Shown here: positions 1 to 10,928 of the stretch, piece after piece
Position numbering within the stretch: the stretch's first letter is position 1
Layout: every line of letters begins with the position of its first letter
Assembly (NCBI RefSeq): GCF_000306765.2
Contig: NC_017941.2
Span: 1,364,001 to 1,428,000, forward strand
Source of the DNA: Haloferax mediterranei ATCC 33500
GTDB lineage: Archaea; Halobacteriota; Halobacteria; Halobacteriales; Haloferacaceae
Length of the DNA: 64,000 bases
Direction of reading: 5' to 3'
Program-made: the position numbers and the translations under genes
The notes under the pieces: model-generated
Seen by the model: the letters and a program-made list of their open reading frames with translations, nothing else
What the model was told of the DNA's origin: nothing
Databases searched by the model: none

Positions 1-605
1 GCGAACTGGAGTTGGTACGTCTCACCCGACGAGCGACCGAGCAGTCCCTTGAGGTTGATATCGCGCTTCGACGAGGGCGAGACGTTGCCGCTCCATGCGA
101 CTGTCGCGTTCGGATCCGTCGTGACCGGCGTTTCGAGCACGAGGGGCGACCCGTGCGTCGTGATGGCGACGTGGCCAGGCCCTTCGAGGAAGACGTTGAA
201 CAGGCCGCCGGAAGAGGCACCGGCGATGCTCTTCATCATCTTGATGTCCCAGTCGATGCTGTTCTCGAACGCTAGCACGTCGTTTCCGTTGACGCTAATT
301 TCCTCTCCGGTGTCGAGTTCGAGAATCTGGACTTCTTTCCCTTGGTCAGCCAAATAGAGGTGCCCGGAGCCGGAGGCTTCCATCATGACCTCCCCTTCGC
401 CGGTCGCCTTCTTTTTCAGCATTCCCTTCAGCCCCCCGGTCGATTTCCGCTCGAACGAGATATCACCGGTGTAGCTCACCATCGACCCGGCTTTGGCCAT
501 GATGCTCCCGTCGAGCGTTATGTCGAGGAGTTTCGAGTTTTCGAGTTCGAAGGCTTCGCCACCCTCGGCCGGTGCGTGCGTGTCGATGAATTCGTCTACA
601 TCCAT
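1..605 (-). CDS. AIM24 family protein (C-terminus cut by window edge)
   Basis: About 201 codons are present and the frame is still open at base 1, so the C-terminus lies outside the window. The visible protein is a Gly-rich beta-strand protein with segments such as DITLDGSIMAKAGSMVSYTG and the later IAGASSGGLFNVFLEGPG, which I recognise as the AIM24/TerD-like beta-roll family (related to yeast mitochondrial Aim24). The biochemical role in prokaryotes is not established. There is no signal peptide or membrane segment, so it should be cytosolic. The ATG at 605 is chosen because it is the first Met and an AT-richer stretch lies just upstream. Family assignment is fairly sure; function is unknown. 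Confidence 0.8.
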   Translation of the reverse strand, partial: MDVDEFIDTHAPAEGGEAFELENSKLLDITLDGSIMAKAGSMVSYTGDISFERKSTGGLKGMLKKKATGEGEVMMEASGSGHLYLADQGKEVQILELDTGEEISVNGNDVLAFENSIDWDIKMMKSIAGASSGGLFNVFLEGPGHVAITTHGSPLVLETPVTTDPNATVAWSGNVSPSSKRDINLKGLLGRSSGETYQLQF

Positions 606-818
606 TGGAGTCACCGAGTCGTAGCGGAGACGACTCTGTTTAGATGACTGTCTGTCCAAAGTATAGTTCTATCTGCCAGATGTTGTCTAGTTCACGACTT
701 CTTTGACGGAAATTCGTCGCTCCGTCGGTTGGGGGGAGGTCGTTGAAACGTGTGGGAAAAGCCGACCTGGAGTGGCATTGACGAGCCGTCCCTGCCCGGG
801 GTATCGGCTGTTGGTGCG

Positions 819-1310
819 TCAGGATTCCTCAGTAGTCGGATACTGCTCCAGTTGTGGCTCCAACCCGCTCACGGTAGTCTGAGACCAGTGCCGAACGATG
901 TAGACATCGTATTCGACATTCGCGGCCACTTCACCCCCGACGCTACTAACTGGAGTCACGATTTCCCCGACGTTTTCACTGCCCAAAAACACCACAGTGG
1001 GCCGAATATCGGCTGCCGCGGCCCGAATCTCCCTCGCAATCGATTGGGGGCTCGAAGATGTCGTACGTTCGTAGCGAAAGGTCGCATCGGGAGACAGCTC
1101 CGTTACTTCCTCACGAAGCGACTCGACCACGGATTCGATGTCGAAGGTCTCCTCCGACTGAGTCCATCCCTGCTGGCGGAGGTACACCTCGTCATCCGGG
1201 ATAACGCTGACCACAACTACCGATTCGTCGAGCGCTTCTGCGTATTCCGTGGCTCGAACGAGCGCAGCCCGCGCCAAGGACGAGCCATCGAACGGGACCA
1301 TGAAGGTCAT
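819..1310 (-). CDS. Universal stress protein, UspA family
   Basis: The 163-residue protein has the length and alpha/beta layout of a single-domain UspA protein. It opens with a hydrophobic strand and the TFMVPFDGSSLARAAL segment, in which the Asp after the first strand is the usual nucleotide-contacting residue, followed by a helix with ALVRATEYAEAL. The C-terminal part has the expected strands (PTVVFLGSEN, YDVYIVRH), but the canonical GxxGx(9)G(S/T) ATP loop is weak, so it may belong to the non-ATP-binding subgroup. It stands alone, transcribed leftward like its neighbours. A stress-related role is inferred from the family only. Confidence 0.85.
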   Translation of the reverse strand: MTFMVPFDGSSLARAALVRATEYAEALDESVVVVSVIPDDEVYLRQQGWTQSEETFDIESVVESLREEVTELSPDATFRYERTTSSSPQSIAREIRAAAADIRPTVVFLGSENVGEIVTPVSSVGGEVAANVEYDVYIVRHWSQTTVSGLEPQLEQYPTTEES

Positions 1311-1387
1311 ACCTCAACGTAGGCTGGCCGTCAACTAAGTCTCTGCTCAGCACATCGGTGAAACTGTTGTGTGAACAGACGACGTGC

Positions 1388-2539
1388 TTAGAGGCTGCCC
1401 TGCCGGTAGATGAGGTTGCGCTGAATCTCGTTGGCACCCTCGTAGATGACCGGGATACGAACGTCGCGGTAGACGCGGGAAATCTTGTACTCGTTGAGGA
1501 CCGAGCGACCGCCGTGGAGTTGCATGCCGCGTTCGGCCACGTCGACGGCCATTTCGGTCGATTTCGTCTTTGCAGAGGCGGCCCAGAAGCCGGTGTCCTC
1601 GCCGTTTTGGACCTTCTCCGCGGCGCGCCAGTTCAGCGCGCGGGCCGATTCGAACTCCATGCGCATGTCCGCGAGGATGTGCTGGACGGCTTGGAACTCC
1701 GAGACGTTACGACCGAAGGCCTTCCGGCCGTGGACGAAGTCCCACGCCTCCTCGATGGCGGCCGCGGCGAGACCGAGACTGTGGCCGCCGACGATGACGC
1801 GACCGTGGTTGAAGAAGTCCGCGAGCATGTAGAAGCCGCCGCCTTCGGCTCCGATGAGGTTCTCCTCGGGAACCTCGCAGTCGTCGAAGACGATGTGGCC
1901 CTGTTTCGACGCGCGCATACCCATCTTCTCGGGGATGTGTTCGGCCTCGTAACCGGGCGTGTCCGTCGGAACGACGAACATCGAGTAGTTGGAGTAGCGG
2001 TCGTCGGAGTCGCCGGTCTTGGCGTAGACGGTGAGCCAGTCGGCTTCGACGGCGTTTCCGACCCAGTACTTCTCGCCGTTGAGGACGTACCCGTCGTCGG
2101 TCTTTTCGGCGGTCGTCTCCATGCCAGCCATGTCGGAACCGGTCTGTGGCTCGGAGACGGCGAGTCCCGAAATCTGTTCGTTTTCGGCGACCGGGCGGAG
2201 CCACTTTTCTTTCTGTTCTTCGCTGCCGTAGTGCTCCATAATCTCACAGCCGAACGAGGCGAGTTGGAGCGTCAGGGCGATACCGGCATCGGCGCGGTAG
2301 AACTCCTCGGAGATGGCGAGAATTTGCTGGAGGTCGAGACCCTTTCCACCGTATTCTTCGGAGATGTCCTGTGCAACAAGTCCCGCTTCCATCCCCGCTT
2401 CGAGGATTTCGCGTGGGTACTCGCCGGACTCGTAGTATTCCTCGGCGGCGGGCGCGATGTGTGCTTCGGCGAACTCGCGTGCCTCCTGCTTGAGGGCACG
2501 GGCGTGCTCGGGCACGATGGATTCGTCGAGAAGTTCCAT
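1388..2539 (-). CDS. Acyl-CoA dehydrogenase
   Basis: FAD-dependent enzyme that desaturates acyl-CoA at the alpha-beta position, the first step of beta-oxidation, and passes electrons to an electron-transfer flavoprotein. At 383 residues it has full family length: an N-terminal helical domain, a middle beta domain (SGLAVSEPQTGSDMAGM is the FAD/substrate signature) and a C-terminal helical domain. The YEGANEIQRN motif places the expected catalytic glutamate at about residue 367. The gene lies just downstream of an acyl-CoA ligase on the same strand with a 90-base gap, consistent with a fatty-acid activation and oxidation unit. A second paralogue is at 41371-42525. Chain-length specificity cannot be read from sequence. 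Confidence 0.93.
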   Translation of the reverse strand: MELLDESIVPEHARALKQEAREFAEAHIAPAAEEYYESGEYPREILEAGMEAGLVAQDISEEYGGKGLDLQQILAISEEFYRADAGIALTLQLASFGCEIMEHYGSEEQKEKWLRPVAENEQISGLAVSEPQTGSDMAGMETTAEKTDDGYVLNGEKYWVGNAVEADWLTVYAKTGDSDDRYSNYSMFVVPTDTPGYEAEHIPEKMGMRASKQGHIVFDDCEVPEENLIGAEGGGFYMLADFFNHGRVIVGGHSLGLAAAAIEEAWDFVHGRKAFGRNVSEFQAVQHILADMRMEFESARALNWRAAEKVQNGEDTGFWAASAKTKSTEMAVDVAERGMQLHGGRSVLNEYKISRVYRDVRIPVIYEGANEIQRNLIYRQGSL

Positions 2540-2629
2540 ACGTTGCCGTGGGTTTGTAAGGTAAAATAGTGTATGGAACCAGTATAAACTTCAAACTCGT
2601 TGTCTTTTGAAAGTGTGAGTGGCGTGAAA

Positions 2630-4288
<1,659 letters not shown>

Positions 4289-4375
4289 ACGTTCCCCTTG
4301 TGGTAAAACACAATGATTGTTTGGGAAGATACAGCAGGGTGCGGGCTACGGATTCGAAACACACACCAACTGTGT

Positions 4376-6406
4376 TCACTCGTCGCGGCTGGGTTCGTTG
4401 TCGTCCCTGTCGCGGGCTGACTCGTCGTCGGTGTTGCGCTTGTCGTGGGTGGCTTCGTCGGTGGAACCCACTCCGTAGCCGGGTTCGTCGTCGATAGTGT
4501 TCCCGTCGTGGTCGAGTCCGTCGTCAGTATCGGACACCTCATTGTCTCCGAGTTCGACAGTGTCGTTTGCGTCCTGCTCGAAGTCGTCTCTATCGGAGAT
4601 GTCGTTTCGGCTGGAACCACCCTCGCCGTCGGAGGTAGCAGGATTCTCGCCGTTGCTTCCCTTTTCTTCGCCGCCGACCGTGTCGTCTTCAGCGTCGTCG
4701 ACGATGTCATCTTCAGCATCACCAACTATGTCATGTTCGGCGTCGTCGACGATGAGCGAGTCGGCACCCGGAGAAACGTCGGTATCGGAGTCAGCGTTTG
4801 CCTCGTCGCTGTCTGAAACGTCGCCGTCCCATTCCGGTTCCGCCTCGGTGACCGGGCGAGCGGCCTCCAGTTGCTCGCGAACAGCCTCACGGTCGACCGT
4901 CCCCGAGACCGTCCGCGGAAGTTCGTCCGCCGTCTCGACCAATCGCGGAACCTTGAACCCGGCGAGTTGTTCGCGGCAGAACGTATCGAGCGCGTCTCGA
5001 TCCAGCGAGATGTCCGGGTCAGAGGGGACGACGAGTGCGGAGACGCGCTCACCCCACTCGCTGTCCGGGATACCCAGGACGACTGCGTCGTCGATGGCGG
5101 GATACTGTCGGAGGACTTCGACCACCTCACCGGGGTCGACGTTCTCACCGCCAGTGATGATACGGTCGTCCTTTCGGTTGAGAACGTACAACAGACCGTC
5201 TTCGTCTCGATAGCCGATGTCACCGGTTCGGAGTCCCTCGTCGGTGAATGCCTTCGCTGTCGCGTCTGGATTCCGGTAGTAGCCGGGCGAGACAGTCGGC
5301 CCGGAAACGACGATTTCACCGGGCGTACCGGGTTCGACGATGAATCCGCCCTCACCGATAACCGAGAGGTCGGTGAAAAAGAGCGGTCTACCGACGGTTC
5401 CGACGGCCGAAAACGCCTCGCGAGGAGTTGCCGTCGCGACTTGGGAGGCCGTCTCGGTCATCCCGTAGGTTGGGTACACCGGAACCGAGTAGTTCCGACA
5501 GCGCTCGATGAGTTCGTCGGAGGCGGGTGCACCCCCGAGTAGAACGACCCGCAAGGAGTCGGAAAGCGTGCCCCTGCTGTCGAGCATTCGGGTAAGCATC
5601 GTCGGGACGAGCGAGACGCCGGTCACGTCGTACTTGCCGATATCGTCTGCAGCACCACCGGCATCGAACCCCTCGCGAAGGACAATAGTCGTCCCGTACA
5701 GTGGACTGCGGAGAATCGGCCCGATACCGCCCATGTGGTGCAATGAGAGCGTGACGAGCCATCGGTCGTCCGGTGACAGGCCGAGTCTGAACGACCCGGC
5801 GACCGCGTTCGCCAGGAGGTTCCCCATCGTGAGTCGGACGGCCTTCGGCGTGCCGGTCGTCCCCGATGTGAACAAGAGAAGCATCGTCTCGGAGAGGGTC
5901 CACCCGGCGGGCGAGATTCGTTTCGGCGCGATAGCCGAGAGGTTGATGACGCCCTCCCAATGGGGTTCGTCGACAGAGACAACAGGGACGTCAGTCGTGG
6001 CTTCGACTGCTGTAGACTCCGTCGATTCACCGCAGACGAGCGTCGTTACGTCCGCAATTTCGATGTTGCGCCTGATTTCGTCCGGCGTCAAGCGTTCACT
6101 GAGTGGGACGAGGACCGCACCGAGACGGGTCGCGGCGTGAATGAGGCGGACGTAGTCGATACCGGGGTCGAGGACGACGCCGAGGTGGTCACCCGCTTCG
6201 ATGCCGAGTGCAGCAAGTTGTCCCGCCGTTTCGGTGACGAGCCCGTCGAGTTCGCGGAACGTCCACGAATCACCCGTCGGGGCGTGAATGAGTGCCCGTC
6301 GGTCGGGAGTCGCTGCGACGCGATGCGAAAGCCAATCCCGCATCGGCCCGGCAAAGCCGTGTCTCGTCGGGTCGGTGTCGGCGGTGTCTGTCAAGTCGTC
6401 GGTCAT
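4376..6406 (-). CDS. menE: o-Succinylbenzoate-CoA ligase-like enzyme (MenE) with a long acidic tail
   Basis: ANL-superfamily ligase. MenE converts o-succinylbenzoate to its CoA ester in menaquinone synthesis, the quinone type used by haloarchaea. Catalytic motifs are intact: LLFTSGTTGTPKAV near residues 178-190, YPTYGMTETASQ, LRTGDIGYRDEDGLLYVLNRKDDRIITGG, and the C-terminal lysine loop as PRTVSGTVDREAV. The enzyme proper ends near residue 515. About 160 further residues are almost entirely Asp, Glu, Ser, Asn and Gly, with short DDAEDDIV-type repeats and no predicted fold. No other men genes lie in the window, so MenE is the best fit by sequence rather than by context; another short-acid ligase is possible. 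The tail is unusual for the family. Confidence 0.75.
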   Translation of the reverse strand: MTDDLTDTADTDPTRHGFAGPMRDWLSHRVAATPDRRALIHAPTGDSWTFRELDGLVTETAGQLAALGIEAGDHLGVVLDPGIDYVRLIHAATRLGAVLVPLSERLTPDEIRRNIEIADVTTLVCGESTESTAVEATTDVPVVSVDEPHWEGVINLSAIAPKRISPAGWTLSETMLLLFTSGTTGTPKAVRLTMGNLLANAVAGSFRLGLSPDDRWLVTLSLHHMGGIGPILRSPLYGTTIVLREGFDAGGAADDIGKYDVTGVSLVPTMLTRMLDSRGTLSDSLRVVLLGGAPASDELIERCRNYSVPVYPTYGMTETASQVATATPREAFSAVGTVGRPLFFTDLSVIGEGGFIVEPGTPGEIVVSGPTVSPGYYRNPDATAKAFTDEGLRTGDIGYRDEDGLLYVLNRKDDRIITGGENVDPGEVVEVLRQYPAIDDAVVLGIPDSEWGERVSALVVPSDPDISLDRDALDTFCREQLAGFKVPRLVETADELPRTVSGTVDREAVREQLEAARPVTEAEPEWDGDVSDSDEANADSDTDVSPGADSLIVDDAEHDIVGDAEDDIVDDAEDDTVGGEEKGSNGENPATSDGEGGSSRNDISDRDDFEQDANDTVELGDNEVSDTDDGLDHDGNTIDDEPGYGVGSTDEATHDKRNTDDESARDRDDNEPSRDE

Positions 6407-6482
6407 CGTTCACCGTGTGTCGTCGGTGCGCTCACCGGCGTGGGTACGCCGGCCGAAGTATCGGAAATCGACATAGGAGGCG

Positions 6483-6866
6483 CTAGTGGGAGACGAACTC
6501 CACGAGAACGCCACCTGTCGATTTCGGATGGAGAAACGCAACGTCGTGTCCCCACGCGCCGGGGCGCGGCTCCTCGTCGATAAGGCCGACACCGGCGTCC
6601 CGCGCGGTCTGGAGCGCCCCTTCGATGTCGTCTGTTTCGAGCGCAACGTGATGGATACCGCCCCCGCGCTTGTCGAGGAACTTCGAGATAGCACCTTCCT
6701 CGTGGGGTTCGAGCAGTTCGAAGTAACCGTCTTCGAGTTCGAGGAAGACGACCGTCATCCCGTCGAACGTCTCCTCGTGAGCCACCGGCGCGTCGAATAA
6801 CTCCTCGAACAACGCGGCCAATCCGGCGGCGTCCGGCGTGGCGATTCCGATGTGGTCGAAGTGCAT
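6483..6866 (-). CDS. mce: Methylmalonyl-CoA epimerase
   Basis: Interconverts (S)- and (R)-methylmalonyl-CoA between propionyl-CoA carboxylase and methylmalonyl-CoA mutase. The 127-residue protein is a vicinal-oxygen-chelate (glyoxalase) fold. The metal-binding residues appear as MHFDHIGIA at the start, the VVFLELEDGYFELLEP strand, GIHHVALETDDI in the middle and VLVEFVSH at the end. The start is placed at the ATG opening MHFDHIG, which matches the family; a longer upstream reading frame adds 15 residues but overlaps the divergent gene's promoter region. The mutase large subunit is about 2.6 kb away and a carboxylase beta subunit sits at the window's right end, which supports the pathway assignment. 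Confidence 0.92.
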   Translation of the reverse strand: MHFDHIGIATPDAAGLAALFEELFDAPVAHEETFDGMTVVFLELEDGYFELLEPHEEGAISKFLDKRGGGIHHVALETDDIEGALQTARDAGVGLIDEEPRPGAWGHDVAFLHPKSTGGVLVEFVSH

Positions 6867-6920
6867 GTCACCTGTTCGTCGGGCGTAACGGATAAACCCA
6901 AACGGTTCCACGTACCTGTC

Positions 6921-7247
6921 ATGATTGTAACTACAACGGGGTCTATCACAGGACGCGAAATCACCGAAACCCTCGGAACCGTTCGCGGAAACACGATTCG
7001 CGCCCGGAACGTCGGGCGAGACATTACGCAGGGACTCCGAAACATCGTCGGCGGCGAACTCAAGTCCTACACCGGGCTGATGACCGACGCCCGTGACGAG
7101 GCGACAGAGCGAATGATAGAGGAGGCCGAGGCAATCGACGCAGACGCCATCGTCGGCGTTCGGTACGTGACATCCGAAGTGACGCAGGGCGCTGCGGAGA
7201 TTCTCACTTACGGAACCGCCGTCAAACTCGCCGAGAAGCCCGAATAG
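6921..7247 (+). CDS. YbjQ/UPF0145 family protein
   Basis: The 108-residue protein matches the YbjQ (UPF0145, putative heavy-metal-binding) family. It begins VTTTGSITGREITETLGTVRGNT and carries the hallmark segment GGELKSYTGLMTDARDEATERM followed by a strand with ADAIVGVRYVTSEV. The family forms pentameric rings, but its biochemical role is unknown and the metal-binding label is weakly founded. The start at 6921 matches the conserved N-terminus; an upstream in-frame start would add residues antisense to the epimerase gene. It is divergent from mce with about 54 bases between start codons, so the two promoters must be interleaved there. Confidence 0.87.
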   Translation: MIVTTTGSITGREITETLGTVRGNTIRARNVGRDITQGLRNIVGGELKSYTGLMTDARDEATERMIEEAEAIDADAIVGVRYVTSEVTQGAAEILTYGTAVKLAEKPE

Positions 7248-7361
7248 AACGAAGACAGCGAACGAGCGGCAGTACCGACGCCAACGATGAGGTTCGCCGC
7301 CGTAAACATAGTCGCGACCGAGTTGGTGCCGACGAGTTAGAAGGACTTGTCCGGTCCGCCG

Positions 7362-8324
7362 CTACGACTCCAGTCTATCGAGTCGCCGAGTCATCTCCGA
7401 ATCGACCCAGTCTGCGAAGAGTTCCATATCCTCGTCGCGGAACTCAGCATACTTGTCGAAGAACCCGGAAACACCGAGAAACCTGACGGCCGCGTAGATG
7501 GGACGGCGGGTTTCGTAACCGTCGGGGAGTCCGCCCGCAACCGACCGATACCCGTCGTAGAAGGCGTCGATAATCTCCGCAGGACCCTCAGAGCGAAGCG
7601 AGTCGAAGAGTTGGACTTTGGCTCGATAGAGGTCTCTGGCCGGGTCGCCAACGTGTGCGATTTCCCAGTCGAGAAATCCGAGTCCGGACGCGGTCCGGAA
7701 GCAATTCGGTTGGGCGAGGTCGCCGTGGAGTAACGCGGCGGGTGCGCCGTCCAGCGTCTTTCGGTTCTCGACGACCGCCTGAGTCACTTTGTCGAAGTGA
7801 TGGTCGAAACGCTCGGAGGGGGCGAGTTCCCGCATGTGGGCAATCGTCTCGACCAGAACGTCGGTCCACGGCCCGGAGTCCAGTTCGAGGGAGGTCGCAT
7901 CACCATCCGTAATGAGTCCGTGGGTCTCGAACCGGAGTTCGTGAACGCGAGCGAGGGACGCGCCAACTTCTCGGGCGAGTGCGACTCGTTCCGAGGATAC
8001 AGCGTCCGTCCACAACTCGACGAGATTCGGTCCAGAGACGGGTGCAGTCGCAATATATGGGACTGGACCGTCCGCTTCACGTGTCAAGATTGTCGGGACA
8101 GGAACGTCAGTGTGGGAATCCACGTAGGGAATGACAGCGGTCTCGCGGGCAATTCGAGAACCATCATCGTCGCTTGCGACTTTGAGATATACGGTCTCTC
8201 TATCGGCGAACTCCACGCAGACTGTGTTGTTCTTCTCGTTCCAAGAGATACCGGCAGAACCGACAGTGTCGGCGTCGCGGTCGGGAAACGCCAGTTCGAG
8301 CGCCGACGCGATTCGGTCGTCCAT
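7362..8324 (-). CDS. Aminoglycoside/choline kinase-like phosphotransferase
   Basis: Protein-kinase-fold small-molecule phosphotransferase (APH family) of 320 residues. The catalytic loop is LLHGDLAQPNCF, with the HGD and Asn arrangement of APH enzymes. The Mg-binding DFG equivalent is FLDWEIAHVGDPARDL. An N-lobe with VYLKVASDDDGSRIARE provides the ATP-lysine region. The substrate is unknown; archaeal members are not shown to confer drug resistance and may act on sugars, choline-like compounds or homoserine-like metabolites. The start at 8324 gives MDDRIASAL; an upstream in-frame start adds ten residues. No operon partner is evident. Confidence 0.85.
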   Translation of the reverse strand: MDDRIASALELAFPDRDADTVGSAGISWNEKNNTVCVEFADRETVYLKVASDDDGSRIARETAVIPYVDSHTDVPVPTILTREADGPVPYIATAPVSGPNLVELWTDAVSSERVALAREVGASLARVHELRFETHGLITDGDATSLELDSGPWTDVLVETIAHMRELAPSERFDHHFDKVTQAVVENRKTLDGAPAALLHGDLAQPNCFRTASGLGFLDWEIAHVGDPARDLYRAKVQLFDSLRSEGPAEIIDAFYDGYRSVAGGLPDGYETRRPIYAAVRFLGVSGFFDKYAEFRDEDMELFADWVDSEMTRRLDRLES

Positions 8325-8546
8325 CGGTGGAACGATCACGTAGTACACTATCAAAACTGACGGATAGCTGTCAGCAATCGAACGACAGGCCGAGTCTCGG
8401 AAGAAGAGCGCGGAGCGGTGGGAACTGCTCGAAAACCGTGGGTGGAAGCGCGGCGTCAGCGGGTGTAGAGCGGACGCGACGGCGGCGAAACCAAACCGGC
8501 GTCAGACGGCACCAAGTAGGCCGTCGAAGTCGGAGCGTGGTTGGAT

Positions 8547-8831
8547 TTAATCACCGGCGGTTCGAGCGACAGTCACTTCGAGTTGCGAACCGGGAACGCG
8601 GACGTTCACCGGGTCGCGCTCGATGCGGGCGACGGCGACTCGGGCGGCCAGCACGACGCCGACGAACATGGTCGCCACGACCAGCGAAATCACGGGGTAG
8701 CTGGCAACGACGACCGCGCCGACGGTCAGTGCGACCATGATGGCCTGCACCGTAAACGTCGGGGCGGGTTTGTGCTGGGGTGTGGGATACTCAGATGCGG
8801 TACGAGTGTCTTGGGGATGTCTTCGTGACAT
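8547..8831 (-). CDS. Small predicted membrane protein
   Basis: A 94-residue protein not recognised beyond its topology. Residues about 25-60 form one long or two closely spaced transmembrane segments (FTVQAIMVALTVGAVVVAS then VISLVVATMFVGVVLAARVAV). They follow a polar N-terminus with several basic residues and precede a polar tail with two Arg-rich stretches. The chosen ATG begins MSRRHPQ; the reading frame continues 63 codons upstream, but that extension has poor codon character. The flanking gaps (8325-8546 and 8832-9110, about 220 and 280 bases) show no further gene that I can support. Confidence 0.55.
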   Translation of the reverse strand: MSRRHPQDTRTASEYPTPQHKPAPTFTVQAIMVALTVGAVVVASYPVISLVVATMFVGVVLAARVAVARIERDPVNVRVPGSQLEVTVARTAGD

Positions 8832-9110
8832 TCGTTGAGGTGAATGAACAGTCGGATACGATACCGGGGGCTGAACGGGTAAAGAGCCCCACGACGTGAC
8901 GGTCGCCTCCGAAGAGACGGCTAACTGGTGGTGCAACGTTCGCACCGACAAAGTGGCGACCGACCGTGTGACGAGTTTAGAATCCAATAAGAGGCATCGT
9001 AAATCCTCGTTAACAGCCACTCAAGAGTCTGTAATAAGTTTTCTCAGTCGGGTGAAAGTATAGAACCAGTGACTCGTTGGCGGAGACTGGATATGTGAAA
9101 GCGTCTCGAC

Positions 9111-10787
9111 TCAGGCCATTCCGGGTTCGTACTCGCCGAACTCCTCGCGGAGAACGCCGCATATCTCGCCGATTGTCGCGTAGGCTTTGACGGCATCGAC
9201 GATGAACGGCATGAGGTTGTCGTCCGAGTTCGCGGCCGTCCGAATCGCTTCGAGGGCGGCGTCGACGGCCTCGTCGTCGCGGGCTTCCTTCCGGGCTTCG
9301 AGCGCTTCGACCTGTTTTTGCTCTTCTTTCTCCGAGACTTCCTGCACTTCGACGGTCGGCTCTTCGTCCACCTGATACTTGTTGACGCCGACGATGGTTC
9401 GCTCACCCGTTTCAATCTCGCGCTGACGCTCGTACGCCACGTCTTGAATTTCGCCTTGGACCCACTGGTTTTTCACGGCCTTGAGCATCCCGCCGCGTTC
9501 GTCGACTTCGTCGAGCAGGTCGAACGCCTCGTCTTCGATGTCGTCGGTCAGGGCTTCGACGTAATAGCTCCCGGCGAGCGGGTCGATAGTGTCCGCCGCG
9601 CCGGATTCGTGGGCGAGAATCTGCTGGGTTCGAAGCGCCGTCCGAACCGACTTCTCGGTGGGGAGCGACAGCGCCTCGTCCTTTCCGTTGGTGTGCAGCG
9701 ACTGCGTCCCTCCGAGGACCGCCGCGAGCGCCTGATAGGCGACGCGGACGACGTTGTTCTCGACCTGCTGGGCGGTGAGCGTCGACCCGCCGGTCTGGGT
9801 GTGGAACTTCAGTTGCATCGACTTCGGGTTCTCCGCGCCGAAGCGCTCTTCCATGATTTTCGCCCACATGCGCCGGGCGGCGCGGAACTTCGACACCTCT
9901 TCGAGGATGTTGTTGTGTGCGTTGAAGAAAAACGAGAGTTGCGGGGCGAAATCGTCCACGTCGAGACCGGCGTCAACCGCGGCCTGAACGTACTGGATGC
10001 CGTTGCCGAGGGTGAACGCGACTTCCTGCGCCGCGGTTGACCCGGCCTCGCGGATGTGGTACCCGGAGATAGAGATGGTGTTGAACTTGGGCGTCTCCTC
10101 CGCACAGAACTCGAAGATGTCCGTGATGAGTCGCATCGACGGTTCCGGCGGGAAGATGTAGAGATTCCGCGCGATGTACTCTTTCATGATGTCGTTCTGG
10201 ATGGTCCCGCGGAGTTGCTCGCGGGGCACACCCTGCTTGTCGCCGAGTGCGACGTACATCGCCAAGAGCACTGCTGCGGGTGCGTTGATGGTCATCGACG
10301 TGGAGACTTCGCCGAGGTCGATGCCGTCGAAGACCGTTTCCATGTCGTGAAGGCTGTCGATGGCGACGCCGGACTTCCCGACTTCGCCGGCAGCCATCAT
10401 CGCGTCGGAGTCGTAGCCCATCTGCGTCGGCAGGTCGAACGCGAGGGAGAGTCCCGACGACCCGTTGTCGATGAGATACCGGAAGCGTTCGTTCGTCTCG
10501 GCGGCCGTGCCGAACCCGGCGTACTGCCGCATCGTCCAGAGTCGCCCACGGTGCATCGTCGGGTAGACACCGCGCGTGTACGGCTTCTCGCCGGGGAAGC
10601 CGATGTCCTCGTCGTAATCGAGGTCCGTATCGGCCGGCGTGTAGAGTCGTTCGACGACGTTCCCACCCGTGTCCGTCGTGAACTCGTCTTTACGTTCCCC
10701 GAATCGGTCGAGTGTTGGAGACAGGGTCTCCTCCTCCCACTCGGCTTTCGCCTCCCGAATTTCCTCGAGTTCGTCGGGATCAAACAT
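9111..10787 (-). CDS. mcmA1: Methylmalonyl-CoA mutase, large (catalytic) subunit
   Basis: Adenosylcobalamin enzyme that isomerises (R)-methylmalonyl-CoA to succinyl-CoA. The 558-residue chain carries the substrate-binding TIM barrel only: [18 protein letters not shown] and [17 protein letters not shown] near residues 80-130, then [40 protein letters not shown] and [18 protein letters not shown]. The roughly 130-residue cobalamin-binding domain is absent, as in archaeal and some bacterial enzymes where it is a separate small subunit; that gene is not in this window. The ATG at 10787 gives [14 protein letters not shown], which fits. The epimerase (6483-6866) and a carboxylase (62780 onward) complete the propionyl-CoA to succinyl-CoA route. 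Confidence 0.96.
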   Translation of the reverse strand: MFDPDELEEIREAKAEWEEETLSPTLDRFGERKDEFTTDTGGNVVERLYTPADTDLDYDEDIGFPGEKPYTRGVYPTMHRGRLWTMRQYAGFGTAAETNERFRYLIDNGSSGLSLAFDLPTQMGYDSDAMMAAGEVGKSGVAIDSLHDMETVFDGIDLGEVSTSMTINAPAAVLLAMYVALGDKQGVPREQLRGTIQNDIMKEYIARNLYIFPPEPSMRLITDIFEFCAEETPKFNTISISGYHIREAGSTAAQEVAFTLGNGIQYVQAAVDAGLDVDDFAPQLSFFFNAHNNILEEVSKFRAARRMWAKIMEERFGAENPKSMQLKFHTQTGGSTLTAQQVENNVVRVAYQALAAVLGGTQSLHTNGKDEALSLPTEKSVRTALRTQQILAHESGAADTIDPLAGSYYVEALTDDIEDEAFDLLDEVDERGGMLKAVKNQWVQGEIQDVAYERQREIETGERTIVGVNKYQVDEEPTVEVQEVSEKEEQKQVEALEARKEARDDEAVDAALEAIRTAANSDDNLMPFIVDAVKAYATIGEICGVLREEFGEYEPGMA

Positions 10788-10928
10788 GGTCGAAGATGTG
10801 GTTTGTCCCTACTTAAGCGTAGGCGGGTCGCGGACGGCGGGGGTAACTACCGGAGTAGACGCGGATTCGCACCTCGGCAAGCACGTCACGGAGTCGAACT
10901 TTATCCCACAGGCGAACCCTCAATATAT

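Noticed and set aside
1358-2569. A long forward-strand frame of about 400 codons
   Set aside because: It is the antisense of the acyl-CoA dehydrogenase gene; GC-rich haloarchaeal genes regularly open long frames on the opposite strand.
10056-10928. An in-frame N-terminal extension of 291 codons on the O-methyltransferase
   Set aside because: It lies antisense to the methylmalonyl-CoA mutase gene, and the ATG at 10929 follows a TATA-like box and matches the domain start.
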